Source of the DNA: Desulfobulbaceae bacterium
GTDB taxonomy: Bacteria; Desulfobacterota; Desulfobulbia; Desulfobulbales; Desulfocapsaceae
Direction of reading: 5' to 3'
Assembly: GCA_024636345.1 (NCBI GenBank)
Contig: JAGXHG010000029.1
Location: 1 to 54,158 of the forward strand
Length of the DNA: 54,158 nucleotides
Positions 1-8,314 of the stretch are shown here, piece after piece (the stretch's first letter is position 1; each line of letters opens with the position of its first letter). The notes under the pieces were generated by a model. It was not told the DNA's origin, searched no databases, and saw only the letters and a list, made by a program, of their open reading frames with translations. Made by a program: the position numbers and the translations under genes.

Positions 1-2
1 AG

Positions 3-134
3 GTGCAATCGGCAGTCGATAGCCTCAATCATCGGCCTCGTAAAATCTTGGGATTCAAAACCCCATTTGAGGTGTTTTTTGGTAAGACGATGCGCTATAG
101 TGCATCACCACTGGGAGTTGCACTTCAATTTTGA
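3..134 (+). mobile_element. 3' end of an IS30-family transposase gene (truncated by window edge)
   Basis: Frame 3 reads without a stop from the window edge to a TGA at 132-134 and encodes about 43 residues. It contains the C-terminal signature of IS30-family DDE transposases, LNHRPRKILGFKTPFEVFF, followed by an ending in VALQF. The N-terminal and catalytic parts lie upstream of the window. No clear terminal inverted repeat could be fixed downstream, so the right end of the element is not defined. Family assignment is from the recognised motif. Confidence 0.8.
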
Positions 135-568
135 ATCCGCCCATCCAAAAGAGAGGTCTCAGCCATATTCAATAATGAGTGGATAAAAGACCAGTTGTTG
201 CTGGGCCTTGAGAATGCCGCTGATATCTTTAATCTAAGGCATTGTTGGCCGGAACGATGTTGTTCAGGCAAGCAATCAACATCATGCAACGGATATAATT
301 GCAGTAATCTGATTAAAAATTGTGTTATAAGTTCCCCCTATGGTTCGAAGCTCCTTGTTTTAAAGGATTTTCGTCGAAACCTTTATAATCAAAGGAGCTC
401 TCCAAACCTTTTTTATTGATCATTGATGAGGAAGATGAGACAGGAGTGATTTTTTGTTGGTAATTACCTCAATCTCAGCTAATAGCTTCAGCTTGTTTCT
501 CATGAAAAAAACATAAAGCCAGCGCCATTCGAGATAGCAGTTCAATTTCATTTAAATGCCAGGAACTC
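135..568. other. Intergenic region with imperfect inverted repeat
   Basis: No convincing gene is seen here. A 74-codon open frame at 195-419 has no ribosome binding site or protein-like composition. An imperfect inverted repeat (AGCTCCTT...AAAGG at 349-366 against CCTTT...AAGGAGCT at 380-399) is followed by a T-run at 409-414. It could be a terminator for transcription coming from the left. The siaA-like promoter should lie in the second half, but no clear -35/-10 pair was identified. Confidence 0.4.
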
Positions 569-2539
569 ATGATGTTTGTTCGAATAAAAACCATAAAAGC
601 AAGATATATCGTTACCGGGCTGTTCATCAGTCTCGCTACGCTCTGCACCGTCTCGGCCTCCTCCTATTATGTGTCCTATTCCATTGTATCCAAGCAGCTC
701 GATATGCGTATGCAGGCCATAGCAGACAGAAACGCTTCGGATCTCAACCTCTGGTTCAATAACTATAAACAATTGATTGAGTATACCGTTTCGGACATCG
801 AAAACACTCAGAATTATGATCCGCAAACGCTTAAAAAAAACTTTGCTGAAAAAGTGCACTTGTCACAGACGAATATAAAAGATTTTTATCTGGGAACCGA
901 GGACAACCTCTTGTACTCCGGTTCAGGATGGACGCCACCACCCGGCTATCTGGTTCAGACGCGGCCATGGTTCAAGGAAGCGGTAGCGGATGGTTCAAGG
1001 ACAGTATTTACCAAACCCTATGATGACCGGGTGCGAAATGTTAACTCCGACCAGTATGCTGACCTCATTGTTACCATTTCTAAAGCGGTGTACAAGGGTG
1101 GGAGAAAATTCGGTGTGCTTGCTGCGGATATCAGCCTGAAAGATGTGACCAAAACAGTTCGCGGTTTAAGCTTTGGTCAGAAAAGCTATGCATTTCTCCT
1201 CGATAGTGACGGCGATATCATAACTCATCCTCATGATGGTTTTCTGGCATCCATAAACGGACTACAAAATATAGGTACTGTTTCTGGTGTGGAATATTCA
1301 GAACTCATAAAAGCAGTAGTAGGTGGCAAGAATCTCACTGCTCAAAGTCTGCGGGTCAAAGACTATGACGGTGTGAATCGAAATATCGTATTAAGCAAGG
1401 TTGCTTTTTCAGGATGGGTTTTAGGAATTGCCACTGATGAAGCGGAATACAGCAAGCCGCTGAGTAGGCTACTCTACGGATTTGCTGCGGCAATGCTCAT
1501 TTCCCTGTTGATCGGCATCGGGATCATGTTGCGCCTTGTCAAGGGGATGACGTATCCCATCAGCCTGCTTCACGCGGCAGTAAAATCATTTAGCGCAACC
1601 GATATGAATGCCCGCGTCAACCTGCAGAGCGATGATGAGATCGGCGAGTTGGCGGGGAGTTTCAACCAGATGGCCGATACCATCCAGGAGAACCGACTCT
1701 TTCTTGAGCAAAAAGTGGCGGAGCGTACGCGTGAATTGCAGGAGAAGAATAACAGCATTATGGAGAGCATTGACTATGCTGAACGCCTGCAACGGGCTAT
1801 CTTGCCTCCTCTGCCGCAACGATTGGGGATTTCTGCGGATAAATGCTTTGTGATCTGGAAGCCCAAAGATGTGGTGGGTGGTGATATGTATTGGTGCCGT
1901 GGCGATGACCGGTTTGTGCTGGTGGCAGTGATCGACTGTACCGGTCATGGCGTGCCAGGTGCATTTATGACCATGACCATATGTTCAATCCTTGATGGGC
2001 TGCCGCGTGATCTGGAAGGTCATAACCCTTCTGACTTGCTGTATATTATGCACAATAGGCTGAAAGAAACATTATGTCAGGAACATAAAAATTCACTGGC
2101 TAATGATGGCGCAGATGTCGCCCTGTGTATGATTGACAGGAAGGATAAAAAAATCATGTTTGCGGGCGCCAAGCTTTCGCTGTTTCTGGAGAAGAACGGC
2201 CAGATAACTGAATACAAAGGCGTTAGGCACAGCGTAGGATATCTGCTGCGTAAAGATGTTGTGTATGAAGATCACCTTGTCGACTGGGTTGAGGGGAGTG
2301 TTGTCTATATCACTACCGATGGTCTTTTGCATCAAAATCGAGAAGAGGGAAAATGGGGTATTGGCCGGACAGGATTTGTCAGCCTGCTGCAGCGTATTGC
2401 TGGTAAACCATTTGCGGAGCAGGAACAAATTTTGGAACAGCATATTGCTGAAAGTCTGAGAAAGGTTGAACAACTTGATGATATTACCGTAGTGGGATTT
2501 GAAATTGGAGAAAAACTGGAAGGGAGAATAGGGATATGA
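569..2539 (+). CDS. siaA: SiaA-like membrane phosphatase: dCache-HAMP-PP2C (SpoIIE)
   Basis: The 656-residue protein has a transmembrane segment near residues 14-36, a periplasmic double-Cache-type sensor domain (about 40-300), a second transmembrane segment (301-323), a HAMP domain (324-378), a short coiled coil and a SpoIIE/PP2C phosphatase domain (about 425-645). Metal-binding acidic motifs GGDMYW (about 437-442) and DCTGHG (456-461) are present. In Pseudomonas aeruginosa SiaA dephosphorylates SiaC in response to an extracellular stimulus and so activates the cyclase SiaD. The genes downstream (SiaB-, SiaC- and SiaD-like) support the same role here. Two adjacent ATGs occur at 569 and 572, and the AGGAA at 561 is better spaced for the second. 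The stop overlaps a possible start of the next gene (ATGA). Confidence 0.85.
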   Translation: MMFVRIKTIKARYIVTGLFISLATLCTVSASSYYVSYSIVSKQLDMRMQAIADRNASDLNLWFNNYKQLIEYTVSDIENTQNYDPQTLKKNFAEKVHLSQTNIKDFYLGTEDNLLYSGSGWTPPPGYLVQTRPWFKEAVADGSRTVFTKPYDDRVRNVNSDQYADLIVTISKAVYKGGRKFGVLAADISLKDVTKTVRGLSFGQKSYAFLLDSDGDIITHPHDGFLASINGLQNIGTVSGVEYSELIKAVVGGKNLTAQSLRVKDYDGVNRNIVLSKVAFSGWVLGIATDEAEYSKPLSRLLYGFAAAMLISLLIGIGIMLRLVKGMTYPISLLHAAVKSFSATDMNARVNLQSDDEIGELAGSFNQMADTIQENRLFLEQKVAERTRELQEKNNSIMESIDYAERLQRAILPPLPQRLGISADKCFVIWKPKDVVGGDMYWCRGDDRFVLVAVIDCTGHGVPGAFMTMTICSILDGLPRDLEGHNPSDLLYIMHNRLKETLCQEHKNSLANDGADVALCMIDRKDKKIMFAGAKLSLFLEKNGQITEYKGVRHSVGYLLRKDVVYEDHLVDWVEGSVVYITTDGLLHQNREEGKWGIGRTGFVSLLQRIAGKPFAEQEQILEQHIAESLRKVEQLDDITVVGFEIGEKLEGRIGI

Positions 2540-2568
2540 AAAATACTGATAGAGATAGAGGTGGTTTT

Positions 2569-3663
2569 ATGAAGAAACTTGTTTTCATGCTGATGTTTTT
2601 CGCTTTAATTACCGGATGCCAGAAGAAGGCAGAGGAGATCAAAATCGGCGTTGCCGGCCCCATGACCGGGGATCAGGCTCAGTTCGGCATGGATGAACTC
2701 AACGCAGTCAAGCTGGCCGTTGAAGAATGGAACGCAAAGGGTGGTCTTCTTGGAAAAAAGATCGTCATTATTGAGGGAGACGACCAGGCAGATCCGAAGC
2801 AGGCGGTGACCGTGGCCAAGTGGTTCGCAACTGAGAAGGTTGCAGGGGTCATTGGCCATTACAACAGCAGTTGTTCCATTCCCGCATCCGAAGTCTACAA
2901 CAAGGCGGGCATCCCGCAGATATCCCACGGCTCGACTAATCCGACCTTGACCGATCGGGATTACAAAAACGTATCGCGCGTCTGCGGCCGAGATGACCAG
3001 ATTGCGCGGATCGCCGCTGAATATGCTCTGAACATCTTGAAGGTGAAGAATGTTGTTATCCTCCACGACAAGACCACATATGGCCAGGGTTTTGCGGACG
3101 AAGCAATAAAGATAATAGGCGATAAGGCCAATGTGCTCCTTTTTGAGGGTATAAATACGGGGGAAAAAGATTACACCGCAATTGCTACAAAGGTGCATGC
3201 TCTCGCGCCGGATATCATCTTCTTCGGCGGATTCTTTCCTGAGGGTGGTCTGATCATCAAGGAGTACAAAGGGCTTGGCGGCAAAGCTCCCTTAATTGGC
3301 GGCGACGGTATCCTGAACGAGGAACTCTGTAAGATTGCAGGTCCCGCAGCGGAAGACACCTTGGCAGTCTTTGGCCCCGATGCAGCCAAGTTGCCCGACG
3401 CTAAGGCATTTGCGGGCGATTACGAAAAAAAATATGGCAAACCGGGCATTTTCTCATTTTATGCCTATGACGCAACCAATGTTCTGCTGACGGCCATCAA
3501 GACGGCAGGAACGGTGGAAAGCGCGAAGGTGATCGATGCAATTCGCGCAATAGAGTACAATGGCGTTACCGGCCACATAAAATTCGATGCTAAGGGCGAC
3601 CCTGCAAAGCCCCCTTTAGTGTTCTGGAAGGTGTCCGGCGGATCTTTCAAACAGGTTGATTGA
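2569..3663 (+). CDS. Branched-chain amino acid-type (LivJ-like) substrate-binding lipoprotein
   Basis: This is a periplasmic binding protein of the type I LivJ/leucine-binding fold, about 364 residues. It begins with a lipoprotein signal ending in LITGC (lipid-attached Cys17), followed by the typical IKIGVAGPMTG start of the mature domain. The ATG at 2569 is preferred over 2536 because it gives a canonical signal peptide and is preceded by a purine-rich GAGGTGG. No ABC permease or ATPase genes are nearby. Instead the gene lies between siaA and siaB in one tightly spaced operon. I infer that it presents a small ligand, perhaps an amino acid, to the Cache domain of SiaA rather than feeding a transporter. 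Confidence 0.85.
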   Translation: MKKLVFMLMFFALITGCQKKAEEIKIGVAGPMTGDQAQFGMDELNAVKLAVEEWNAKGGLLGKKIVIIEGDDQADPKQAVTVAKWFATEKVAGVIGHYNSSCSIPASEVYNKAGIPQISHGSTNPTLTDRDYKNVSRVCGRDDQIARIAAEYALNILKVKNVVILHDKTTYGQGFADEAIKIIGDKANVLLFEGINTGEKDYTAIATKVHALAPDIIFFGGFFPEGGLIIKEYKGLGGKAPLIGGDGILNEELCKIAGPAAEDTLAVFGPDAAKLPDAKAFAGDYEKKYGKPGIFSFYAYDATNVLLTAIKTAGTVESAKVIDAIRAIEYNGVTGHIKFDAKGDPAKPPLVFWKVSGGSFKQVD

Positions 3664-3746
3664 TGCTGTAAGAGGTTGGGGAAATATTTGCAGCGTGATG
3701 GCAGAAACACGAGTGGGATTTGACATTCAGAAGGGGTAATCGGGAT

Positions 3747-4292
3747 ATGAAAAGCAGGTTAACAGATATTCAAGATGTTCTTGGCTCGAGCGGTATTTCA
3801 ATTTGTTTTTCCGGACGTTTCTCTCAGGGTTTGATTGAAGAAATCGGTGATGCAGTAAAGATGCATATGGAGAGTGAAGATAGGCCCAAAAATGACATTT
3901 TTAATGTCTTCTCGATATTTGTCGAGCAATCGCAAAATATCAAAAACTACGTTATCAGCAAGGAACAATCACCGGGGCGCAACCGCATAGCCAGTTCTGC
4001 TACTATCTGTATTGGCCAGGAGGACGACCGGTATTTTGTCTGGTCTGGCAATATTATGGAAAATAGTGATGTTGCACCGCTGCTTGCAAAACTGAACAAA
4101 TTAGTCGGTGTAAGTAAAGATGAACTTAAAAAACTTTACAAAGTGCAGATAATGAGTGATCTCAATCCAGAACAAACAGGAGCAGGGATTGGACTTATAG
4201 ACATTGCCAAAAGATCCAGCCAACCGCTCGAATTTTCTGTTGATAATCTTGATGAGACATATTCGCGATTTGAATTAAAAGTAATCGTCTAG
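3747..4292 (+). CDS. siaB: SiaB-like protein kinase (GHKL fold)
   Basis: The 181-residue protein matches the SiaB family (DUF6272), small GHKL-type kinases related to anti-sigma factors. An N-box-like EQSQNIKNY and a glycine-rich GAGIGLIDIAKRS segment, both part of the ATP pocket, are visible. In the characterised system SiaB phosphorylates SiaC and opposes the phosphatase SiaA. The ATG at 3747 is chosen over the upstream TTG at 3720 because AGAAGGGG sits about 9 bases before it. The stop codon (TAG, 4290-4292) overlaps the Shine-Dalgarno sequence of siaC, so the two are translationally close-coupled. Confidence 0.8.
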   Translation: MKSRLTDIQDVLGSSGISICFSGRFSQGLIEEIGDAVKMHMESEDRPKNDIFNVFSIFVEQSQNIKNYVISKEQSPGRNRIASSATICIGQEDDRYFVWSGNIMENSDVAPLLAKLNKLVGVSKDELKKLYKVQIMSDLNPEQTGAGIGLIDIAKRSSQPLEFSVDNLDETYSRFELKVIV

Positions 4293-4303
4293 GAGGACTA
4301 ACC

Positions 4304-4687
4304 GTGGAACCGCTAATAATTGAATCAACTAAATCTACGCCAATGGTTGATTTTAATGCCAAAAATAGAATACTGATTATCAAGGGGCAGTCTTACCCTG
4401 AGAACTCTTTTAAGTTTTATGACCCTATTTTCCAATGGTTGGATATGTTTTTTACAACTGTTGAAGATGATGACGGGTTGATTAAATTGGAGATAAGTCT
4501 TCCATATATTAATACCAGCAGTACAAAATGTATTTTGATGCTGTTGGAAAAATTTGAGGTAGCAGAAAAAAACGGAAGAAACATGGACGTCACTTGGTAT
4601 TATGACAAGGAAAATGAGAATGAACTGGAGTGTGCACAGGATTTTAAAGAGTTTGTTGAGTTGGAATTTAATCTGATCGCAGTGTAA
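4304..4687 (+). CDS. siaC: SiaC-like phospho-switch protein (DUF1987)
   Basis: This 127-residue protein is recognisable as the SiaC/DUF1987 family: ESTKSTPMVDF near the N-terminus and IKGQSYPENSFKFYDP at about 26-41 are typical. The region around residues 70-75 (NTSSTK) matches the position of the phosphorylated threonine of P. aeruginosa SiaC; Thr71 is the best candidate here. The start is GTG, with AGGAGG seven bases upstream. Unphosphorylated SiaC binds and activates the diguanylate cyclase SiaD in the studied system, and a cyclase gene follows directly. Confidence 0.85.
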   Translation: MEPLIIESTKSTPMVDFNAKNRILIIKGQSYPENSFKFYDPIFQWLDMFFTTVEDDDGLIKLEISLPYINTSSTKCILMLLEKFEVAEKNGRNMDVTWYYDKENENELECAQDFKEFVELEFNLIAV

Positions 4688-4699
4688 GGGAAAGAACAG

Positions 4700-5470
4700 A
4701 TGACGTCTGACAATAGAAGCGATATTTTTCAGGCTGACTATAAAGTGTTGGATGCGGCCGAAAAAGTGCTGCAAGACCTTGAAGGTTCCGACAACGCAAT
4801 ACGGCCTCAATTTGAGGAAATCTATTTAGGTTATAAGAGGCTTCTACGCCAAAGTAGCCACCTGATTATTATCGCCGACAGGCAGCAGAAAAGGTTGATT
4901 GATCTGCAAAATGACATCGTCGAGAAAAACAGGGAGTTGGAGGCACTGAGCATTACCGATGGCATGACTGGAATAGCCAACAGGCGGCGTTTTGACGAAG
5001 TGCTTACTCAGGAACATGCCCGGCATGCCCGGTCGGGAGCCAAATTATCTCTGATATTGTTGGATGTTGATCACTTCAAAGCATTCAATGACAATTACGG
5101 ACATGTCCAAGGTGACGAATGTCTGCGGCAGATTGCCAGGGTGATTGCTGACTGCACAACCCGTCCTGCTGATCTGGCCGCCCGTTATGGTGGTGAAGAA
5201 TTTGCCTGCATCTTGCCGGAGACTGACAACAATGGTGCGATCGCAATTGCTGAAAAAATTCGTTGCGGCATCATTGCCCTTGCCCTGCCACATAAATGTT
5301 CGAGCGTAGCGGATGTTGTCACCGTCAGTCTTGGAGTAGTTACAGCTCCGTGTACAACAGACGCATCAGCTGTTGACATCGTTACTCAAGTGGATGAACT
5401 GCTCTACCAGGCCAAATCCAGTGGTCGTAACCGAGTGGAATTCGTCAAGTCATGTTGCGGGGCAGTGTAG
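4700..5470 (+). CDS. siaD: SiaD-like diguanylate cyclase (GGEEF)
   Basis: The 256-residue cytoplasmic protein has an N-terminal helical/coiled region (about 1-85) and a GGDEF-family domain. The active-site motif reads GGEEF and is preceded by RPAD five residues upstream, the product-inhibition I-site (RxxD). The N-terminal helices correspond to the SiaC-interaction region of SiaD. It is the last gene of the siaA-lipoprotein-siaB-siaC-siaD run, with only 12 bases separating it from siaC. Expected product is cyclic di-GMP made when SiaC is dephosphorylated. No membrane segment or sensor domain is present, as expected if all sensing is done by SiaA and the lipoprotein. Confidence 0.87.
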   Translation: MTSDNRSDIFQADYKVLDAAEKVLQDLEGSDNAIRPQFEEIYLGYKRLLRQSSHLIIIADRQQKRLIDLQNDIVEKNRELEALSITDGMTGIANRRRFDEVLTQEHARHARSGAKLSLILLDVDHFKAFNDNYGHVQGDECLRQIARVIADCTTRPADLAARYGGEEFACILPETDNNGAIAIAEKIRCGIIALALPHKCSSVADVVTVSLGVVTAPCTTDASAVDIVTQVDELLYQAKSSGRNRVEFVKSCCGAV

Positions 5471-5535
5471 AAAGGCATTCAGTACGGACCCGTTTTCGGC
5501 ATGACCTTGCTGATTATGCCTGCCTTCACTTGTTG

Positions 5536-5655
5536 CTAAGAAAAAGAATTTTTGATTGCCTCTCCCAATTGCTGCAACTCGGCGACCTTCTTCGGGTCGT
5601 TTTCAAAATCATGTATGCCTACGCTTTCCGGGGTGGCATCCTGGCCATGGATCAT
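5536..5655 (-). CDS. Small open frame of unknown function (39 aa), possible gene remnant
   Basis: The minus strand encodes 39 residues, rich in charged residues and ending in VAELQQLGEAIKNSFS. The composition is protein-like (an amphipathic C-terminal helix), unlike random intergenic DNA. There is no good ribosome binding site, and an in-frame TAA lies two codons before the ATG. It may be the surviving 3' end of a decayed gene. I do not recognise the family. Confidence 0.25.
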   Translation of the reverse strand: MIHGQDATPESVGIHDFENDPKKVAELQQLGEAIKNSFS

Positions 5656-6145
5656 TTTTTAATAGTTAAGGTGTCGCAATATACTTTCTGTAAATCTTAT
5701 TTGGGTTTGCTGCAGCAGGCCATGAATGATCCTTGCCGACTCTCAAGAATCACCTTCAATCGAAAAGGGGGAATAATGACCTGCCTCAATAGAGGCATAA
5801 TCAATTTGATTGATCAAAGGATGGGATTCAGCCGCCGCCAATTGCAATAATGATCAGGTGCTGCATCGAAACGGTTGAGAGGGAGCAGGGAGCAGGGAGG
5901 CAGTGGGACTTTAGGTTAAAAAAGATGAAAAGTCAGCTCTAGGCTTTTATTGGTTGTTGGGGGAAATTTATTCATGTCATGAACGGTGATACAGGAGAGA
6001 GGATATCTTTTTTCTCCCGAAGAATTGTGCGTTGTTGGTAATCGCCTGCGCAGGAAGAAGAAATAAGGAGTTACGGGTCAGGCCATGAATGACCTGACCC
6101 GTTGGTATTGATGGTGCTGAGGTCGGAGTAGGTTAAGTCTAGTTG
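5656..6145. other. Intergenic region between convergent units
   Basis: No convincing gene is visible. A short GGGAGCA direct repetition occurs at about 5881-5897. The stretch ends with the strong hairpin at 6073-6102 described separately. Confidence 0.4.
6073..6102 (-). terminator. Hairpin downstream of the outer-membrane/cytochrome operon
   Basis: A perfect 10-bp inverted repeat, ACGGGTCAGG / CCTGACCCGT, with a 10-base loop lies 44 bases beyond the stop of the minus-strand outer-membrane protein gene. There is no clean T-run on either side, so termination by this hairpin is an inference from position. Confidence 0.5.
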
Positions 6146-8269
6146 CTAATAATCCCAGCGATAACCGACGGAAATTGCATAGCCGTTCTTGCCGTCGGCT
6201 ATGCCTTCCAGTTCTTTATCTGCATAACGGTACTCGCCATCAATTTCAAAGTTCCAATTTTTTGCTAACCTGTATTCGAGACGCAGACCGGGAATAAAAC
6301 GCCACTGCTCTCCAGTCAGGATCTTATTCTCACGATAATCAATTCGCATTCTGGGGTTTAGTCGTAAATTATCATAGAACGGATAGCGGGTATTGAGCGT
6401 GGCCGAATAGATATCGCGGTATTGGGTATCCCCGTACCGTATTCCAAGAGATGAAATATCCCCATGTTTGATCAACCCACTGCCGATTAATTGCAGGGAA
6501 TAAAAAAACTCGTCACCGGTGGATTCAAATCTTTCAACACCGCCTGAAGCCGGTGCACTATCAATGTTTGACATGGAAATATCACCGGCAAGCTGTATAT
6601 TTGGGGTCAGTGTTTGTGATATACCCAATGTGGCTAACCTGCTGTCCAGTGTTCTGTCTTTTGCCAGCTGTCGCAGTGCATCCGTTCCAATGGAGTTTTC
6701 CAACTCTTCCAGTGATGGGGAAACCTGTCCGATCAATGCATTGGTGGTACTCAGAATAGGGGCCCCGCGAAAATCGGCAAGAACGTTGATTCTGGTCTTG
6801 TCGTTAGGCAGGAGGTAATTTCCTGTAACCAGAAAAACACTGACTTCATCGTAGAGGATGTCATAATCCAGCAAGGAATATAAACTGCTGTTTTTGTCAA
6901 TGTATCTAGCCTCGCCGCCGACAGCCCGCCGGTCATCAACATTATCGGAAAGCTGATTTATGATATAGGTGTTAAAATCCCAATGGTCGAAAAAACGGCC
7001 CAAATCAAAATTGATACCATAGAAGTACCTATTCGTGTCCAGATCATCATAGGGCAGATTGACAGGAGAGCCTGCCACCGCATTTACACGGATCTTATCG
7101 GTTAAAAGGTATCCAAACTGGCCGCCATCAAAACGCGACAGCACACCCCCCTTGCTTGAAGACTGTCTGCCCACGCGGCTGGTAAAGGTTTTTGCCGTAT
7201 CATGAAAATCGAAATAGAGTTTGTTGGCACGGACCAGATCAGAGCGTGTATCAAGAAATGACAGCTCATAACTGCCGACAGCAACCGCTTCAGTTACGAA
7301 TTTATCACTTCTCGCCCGCCAGGTCGTATCAAACCCGGTTCTCAGTGATGAAAGATTTTCGATATCCATATCATTCTCGTACAAGCTCTCGTCTCGATCA
7401 TAATATTGGGATACACTGCCGAAAGACTCTTGTTCCCATCCGCCACCAGCTTCTCGGGGAATATTCTCAGTGGATCCCAACCATATGGGACGGTCGCCCA
7501 TGAGAGCCTTTAATCGCGCCCGGGCTTGATCCACATGCTTGCCTTTAGGATATGTCTTTAAATAATTTTTATACTCCGCCCGGGCGTGCGCCAGGTGCTC
7601 TTTGAGCTCCTGGGCAGTTGCCAGCTGGAATTGGGCAAGCTCCCTGGCATCGGGATCGGGCGCATCGAGGAGCTCCGTATAGATCAGGATAGCGGGCATG
7701 TATTCCTTTTTGGCCATTGCCGCTGACCCCTTACTCAACAGATCTTCCTGCTTTTGCGGTGACAGCATTTCCCGTTGCTGCGGGCCGCTGATTTTTTTAC
7801 CAGCTTCAGCGGTATCTTTATTCCCTTGGTCTTCTGTTTTTACAGGCAAAAGTATTTCAAGGCTGCGAAAATCTTCACCCTGTTTTACCTCATAGTTTTT
7901 ATTTTTATCCAGGACGACCCTGATTGTTGGTTTGACAAGATCGCTTCCTTCGTATTCAACCCGGACCAATCCTGCCGGATTATTGTCCGGAATGGAAAGT
8001 GAATCACGTTTATTCAGTTCGCTCACATCTCCCATGCCTGCCAGAATCGGTTCCAACTGGATGTTAAATTCTTTTCCATAGTTAAGCGGGTAATGTCTGA
8101 GATACCGCACCGGAAAATTGAAGCTTACATGTATAACTATATGTTGATCGGTCCGGCTGAATTTTACTTCACTGAGGACACGATCAGTTGAAGATGATGC
8201 GAAGGCCTGAGAAAAACTCAATCCCAGAAGAAAGATCATCAGACCAATAATTCGAAACTTTATTTTCAT
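6146..8269 (-). CDS. Outer-membrane TPR/beta-barrel protein, probable partner of the multihaem cytochrome
   Basis: The 707-residue precursor starts with a clear signal peptide (cleavage after about residue 25, QAFAS). It has an N-terminal beta-rich domain resembling AMIN-type domains (about 30-140), a linker, TPR-like helices (about 175-260) and a long C-terminal half rich in alternating aromatic/polar strands that ends in GYRWDY, the aromatic ending typical of beta-barrel outer-membrane proteins. It lies 45 bases downstream of the 21-haem cytochrome in the same operon. By analogy with porin-cytochrome conduits, it may hold or surround the cytochrome in the outer membrane. That function is inferred from context, not from a recognised family. 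Confidence 0.6.
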   Translation of the reverse strand: MKIKFRIIGLMIFLLGLSFSQAFASSSTDRVLSEVKFSRTDQHIVIHVSFNFPVRYLRHYPLNYGKEFNIQLEPILAGMGDVSELNKRDSLSIPDNNPAGLVRVEYEGSDLVKPTIRVVLDKNKNYEVKQGEDFRSLEILLPVKTEDQGNKDTAEAGKKISGPQQREMLSPQKQEDLLSKGSAAMAKKEYMPAILIYTELLDAPDPDARELAQFQLATAQELKEHLAHARAEYKNYLKTYPKGKHVDQARARLKALMGDRPIWLGSTENIPREAGGGWEQESFGSVSQYYDRDESLYENDMDIENLSSLRTGFDTTWRARSDKFVTEAVAVGSYELSFLDTRSDLVRANKLYFDFHDTAKTFTSRVGRQSSSKGGVLSRFDGGQFGYLLTDKIRVNAVAGSPVNLPYDDLDTNRYFYGINFDLGRFFDHWDFNTYIINQLSDNVDDRRAVGGEARYIDKNSSLYSLLDYDILYDEVSVFLVTGNYLLPNDKTRINVLADFRGAPILSTTNALIGQVSPSLEELENSIGTDALRQLAKDRTLDSRLATLGISQTLTPNIQLAGDISMSNIDSAPASGGVERFESTGDEFFYSLQLIGSGLIKHGDISSLGIRYGDTQYRDIYSATLNTRYPFYDNLRLNPRMRIDYRENKILTGEQWRFIPGLRLEYRLAKNWNFEIDGEYRYADKELEGIADGKNGYAISVGYRWDY

Positions 8270-8314
8270 TATATGTATACCGCCTGTTTTATTGCTGAAT
8301 TTGTTTACACTTTG

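Noticed and set aside
195..419. 74-codon open frame after the IS30 tail
   Set aside because: No Shine-Dalgarno, unusual composition and an inverted repeat within its 3' half; no recognised family.
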